Assembly (NCBI RefSeq): GCF_001757355.1
Contig: NZ_MINO01000026.1
Location: 1-50,800, forward strand
Source: Sphingobium phenoxybenzoativorans
GTDB lineage: Bacteria > Pseudomonadota > Alphaproteobacteria > Sphingomonadales > Sphingomonadaceae
Direction of reading: 5' to 3'
DNA length: 50,800 nucleotides
This document shows positions 48,641 to 50,800 of this stretch, in pieces (within the stretch, counting starts at the first letter, position 1; every line of letters starts with the position of its first letter). The position numbers were made by a program, and so were the translations under genes. The notes below the pieces were generated by a model. It did not search any database. It saw nothing but the letters and a program-made list of their open reading frames with translations, and was not told where the DNA came from.

Positions 48641-49968
48641 TCCGCGCCGCCCTGACCCAGGCCGAGAATCTGTTCGATCATATCGGCATCCAGAACAACA
48701 CGCCGCGCCATGTCGGCCGCCTGGTCAGCCATGATGCGGGCATGATGGAAGTCACCGGCTTCACCCGGCCGATCGGCGCGGGCGCGAAAGTGATCGCGGC
48801 CGACGGCACGCTGGCGCGGGCCGAGGTGGTGGGCTTTCGCGGCAATCGCACGCTGCTGGTGCCGCTCGATACCGATGCGCCGCTGGAAAAGGGCGCGCGC
48901 GTCGAGCCGGACAGCGCCGCCAACATGGTGCAGGTCGGCGAAGGGCTGATCGGCCGGGTCATCGATGCGATGGGCCAGCCGCTGGACCGCAAGGGGCCAG
49001 TGATCGCAGGCGGCATCTGGCCGCTGAACGGCGTGCGCGGTAACGTGCTTGACCGTGGCCGGGTGACCGAGCCATTCGATCTCGGCGTGCGCGCCGTCAA
49101 CGCGCTGCTGACCGCCGGATGCGGCCAGCGCATCGCCATTATCGCCGGGTCCGGCGTCGGCAAGTCGGTGCTGATGGGCCAGATGATCGCTGGCGCCGAA
49201 GCCGACATCGTCGTCGCGGGTCTGATTGGCGAACGCGGGCGGGAAGTCAGCGACTTCCTTGAGACCAAGCTTTCGGGCGGGATGATGGCCAAGTCGGTCG
49301 TCGTCGCCGTTCCCGCCGATCACCCCCCGGTGCTGCGCCTGCGCGCCGCCGCGCGGGCGACGGCGATAGCCGAATATTTCCGGGCGCAGGGCAAGAAGGT
49401 CCTGCTGCTGATCGACAGCCTGACCCGTTGCGCGCATGCGCAGCGCGAGATCGGCCTGGCGCTGGGCGAACCGCCGGCGATGAAGGGCTATCCGCCCTCC
49501 GCCCTGGCGCTGATCCCCAAGCTGGTCGAGCGCGCGGGCGTGGACAGCCGGTCGGGCGGGTCGATCACGGCGCTCTACACGGTGCTGGCCGATGGCGACG
49601 ACACGGACGATCCCATCGTCGATGCGGCGCGCGCGATTGTTGACGGGCATTTCGTGCTGTCGCGGCATTTGTCCGAACAGGCGATCTTCCCCGCCATCGA
49701 CATCGGCAAGTCGCTCTCGCGCGTGATGGCCGATGTGGTGGATGACGAGCATCTGGCGACGGCCGCCGCCTATCGCCGCCTCTGGGCCGCCTATGAGGAG
49801 AATAAGGACCTGATCCTGATGGGCGCATACCGCCCCGGCAATGATCCGGTCATCGACGAGGCCGTCAGCCGCCGTCAGGACCTGCTGGAATTTCTACGGC
49901 AGGACCAGCGCGGGCGGGTTGACCTCAACACCTCCATCGCCGCCCTCGTTTCCGAGTTCGGCGCATGA
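48637..49968 (+). CDS. fliI: Flagellar export ATPase FliI
   Basis: The 443-residue protein has Walker A GSGVGKS (near residue 173), Walker B VLLLIDSLTR and the ATPase signature SPPALALIPKLVERAG-like PPSALALIPKLVERAGVDSRSGGSITALYTVLADGDDTDDPI. The length is typical. It powers unfolding and release of export substrates together with FliH and FliJ. It overlaps fliH and fliJ by four bases each. Confidence 0.97.
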   Translation: MIRAALTQAENLFDHIGIQNNTPRHVGRLVSHDAGMMEVTGFTRPIGAGAKVIAADGTLARAEVVGFRGNRTLLVPLDTDAPLEKGARVEPDSAANMVQVGEGLIGRVIDAMGQPLDRKGPVIAGGIWPLNGVRGNVLDRGRVTEPFDLGVRAVNALLTAGCGQRIAIIAGSGVGKSVLMGQMIAGAEADIVVAGLIGERGREVSDFLETKLSGGMMAKSVVVAVPADHPPVLRLRAAARATAIAEYFRAQGKKVLLLIDSLTRCAHAQREIGLALGEPPAMKGYPPSALALIPKLVERAGVDSRSGGSITALYTVLADGDDTDDPIVDAARAIVDGHFVLSRHLSEQAIFPAIDIGKSLSRVMADVVDDEHLATAAAYRRLWAAYEENKDLILMGAYRPGNDPVIDEAVSRRQDLLEFLRQDQRGRVDLNTSIAALVSEFGA

Positions 49969-50390
49969 AGGGGCTGCTGGATCGTCGCCACCGCGTCGTG
50001 CGGGTCCGACATGTGCAGCACGCCATGGCCGTTGCCGAGACCGTGCGCGCGCAGGATGAGGCGAACGCCATCGCCAACAATGCCGCGCGGCTCAGCCGGG
50101 TGCGCGCCGACCTGTTCCAGAGCGAGAATCTGGCGACCGGCGCGTCCTTCGCCGCCTATCGTGAGCTGGCCGGACGGCTGGAACAGGCGGGCAGGCAGCT
50201 CGACGGGGCGCTCTATGACGCGAACCGCAAGGTCGAGGACCGGCAGGGCAAGCGCATCGAGGCGAACCGCGAGCGCGAGATCGCCCAGAAATTGAAGGAC
50301 CGCGCCCGTGCGGCCCTGGATGAACAGTTTGAGATGCGCCTGCAGGCGCTGCCTCGCTACCGCCGCACACAGATGAGAGAAGAGGGATGA
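49965..50390 (+). CDS. fliJ: Flagellar export protein FliJ
   Basis: The 141-residue protein is a helical coiled coil (RHVQHAMAVAETVRAQDEANAIANNAARLSRVRADLFQSEN; ELAGRLEQAGRQLDGALYDANRKVEDRQGKRIEANREREIAQKLKDRARAALDEQFEMRLQALPRYRR). It sits in the FliI ring and in the FlhA gate. The call rests on position between fliI and fliK and on the coiled-coil pattern. Confidence 0.85.
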   Translation: MKGLLDRRHRVVRVRHVQHAMAVAETVRAQDEANAIANNAARLSRVRADLFQSENLATGASFAAYRELAGRLEQAGRQLDGALYDANRKVEDRQGKRIEANREREIAQKLKDRARAALDEQFEMRLQALPRYRRTQMREEG

Positions 50391-50800
50391 GCATGAACGT
50401 CCTGACGAACCTGATGGCATTGCTGACGCCGAAAACGGCGAAGGATGCAGCGCAGACCGAGGCCGCCGGTCAGGCCGCAGGGGGCGCGGACTTCGCCGCG
50501 CTGATGGAGACGCCAGCCCCCGGAGCCGCCGTTGCGGCCATGCCGGGCGCGCCCGTTGCTTTGCCGGTCATCGGCGATGGCGCGGCCGACCCAGCGCAGG
50601 ACGCCGCCGCTGCCGGGGCGCTGCCCCTGCCGCATCAGACCGCTGCGGTGCTGGCGCAACAGATTGCCCTGCCCGCTGCGGGGGCAAAAGCGATACGGAA
50701 TGCGACGGTATCGGCGGGTGCCGAACCGGCCGGCGGCAAGGCGCTGCCGGTGGTCGATCACGACCCGGCGGAGGGCAATGAAAGCCAGTCCGAAAGCATG
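50387..50800 (+). CDS. fliK: Hook-length control protein FliK, N-terminal part (runs off the window)
   Basis: The frame opens at ATG 50387, which overlaps the fliJ stop (ATGA), and is open to the end of the window. The visible 138 residues are Ala/Pro-rich with few conserved features (ADFAALMETPAPGAAVAAMPGAPVALPVIGDGAA), as expected for the variable N-terminus of FliK. Its conserved C-terminal domain would lie beyond the window. Position after fliJ supports the call. The N-terminal length usually sets the hook length. Confidence 0.75.
   Translation, partial: MSMNVLTNLMALLTPKTAKDAAQTEAAGQAAGGADFAALMETPAPGAAVAAMPGAPVALPVIGDGAADPAQDAAAAGALPLPHQTAAVLAQQIALPAAGAKAIRNATVSAGAEPAGGKALPVVDHDPAEGNESQSESM

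Noticed and set aside
1..50800. CRISPR arrays, tRNA or rRNA genes, prophage structural genes
   Set aside because: I looked for regularly spaced repeats, cloverleaf patterns and ribosomal signatures and saw none.

Overview
The window looks like a chromosomal segment of a sphingomonad (Alphaproteobacteria, Sphingomonadaceae; a Sphingobium-like organism is my best guess). The reasons are the high GC, the style of the encoded proteins, the DUF2171 and DUF486 small proteins, the short flagellin, the flagellar gene order and the dispersed GC-rich hairpin repeats. No rRNA, tRNA or CRISPR array was recognised.

Layout. 1-6.5 kb holds ordinary metabolic and small conserved genes: the end of a nitronate monooxygenase, gloB, a lipoprotein, an acyl-CoA synthetase, an HNH-like protein, a DUF486 membrane protein and a PH-domain protein. 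6.5-11.06 kb is an AT-rich foreign patch. It is one decayed RelA/SpoT-domain gene split by a 3,481-bp IS1-type element. The element has 20-bp perfect terminal inverted repeats and an 8-bp target duplication. Besides its transposase it carries five passenger genes, including a HigB toxin and a HigA antitoxin fused to an ImmA/IrrE-type protease domain. 11-15 kb holds nrdB and nrdA (class Ia ribonucleotide reductase) with a tandem pair of NrdR-like boxes, plus DUF2171 and DUF559 genes. 15.5-20.3 kb holds a glutathione S-transferase, a fused nucleotidyltransferase-HEPN protein, an EF-hand protein and a two-component system.

20.9-50.8 kb is a flagellar locus: motAB; flgBCDEFGHIJKL; a second, unusual MotA/MotB-like pair; flgA-flgM-flgN; a lytic transglycosylase followed by flhA and fliA; fliC; a sigma-54 activator followed by fliEFGHIJ and the start of fliK. 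The glucan genes mdoG and mdoH sit inside it.

The promoters suggest a hierarchy. Three sites match the full TGGCACG-N4-TTGC pattern of sigma-54 promoters, ahead of flgB, flgA and the transglycosylase-flhA-fliA operon. Candidate FliA promoters with a -10 element G(C/T)CGTTAT lie ahead of fliC, flgM and motA. Clusters of the motif TTGCCG/CGGCAA lie upstream of the flgB promoter and between fliC and the activator gene, and are candidate enhancer sites for that activator. FlgM would hold FliA inactive until the hook is complete.

The points most worth a second look are the toxin-antitoxin-carrying IS element, the multiply broken RelA/SpoT gene coupled to nrdB, the second stator-like pair, the enhancer-like motif clusters, the activator with GSFTGA instead of GAFTGA, FlgH without a lipobox, and a family of 99-bp repeats. 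All functional calls rest on reading the sequence and on family knowledge; no database search was run.
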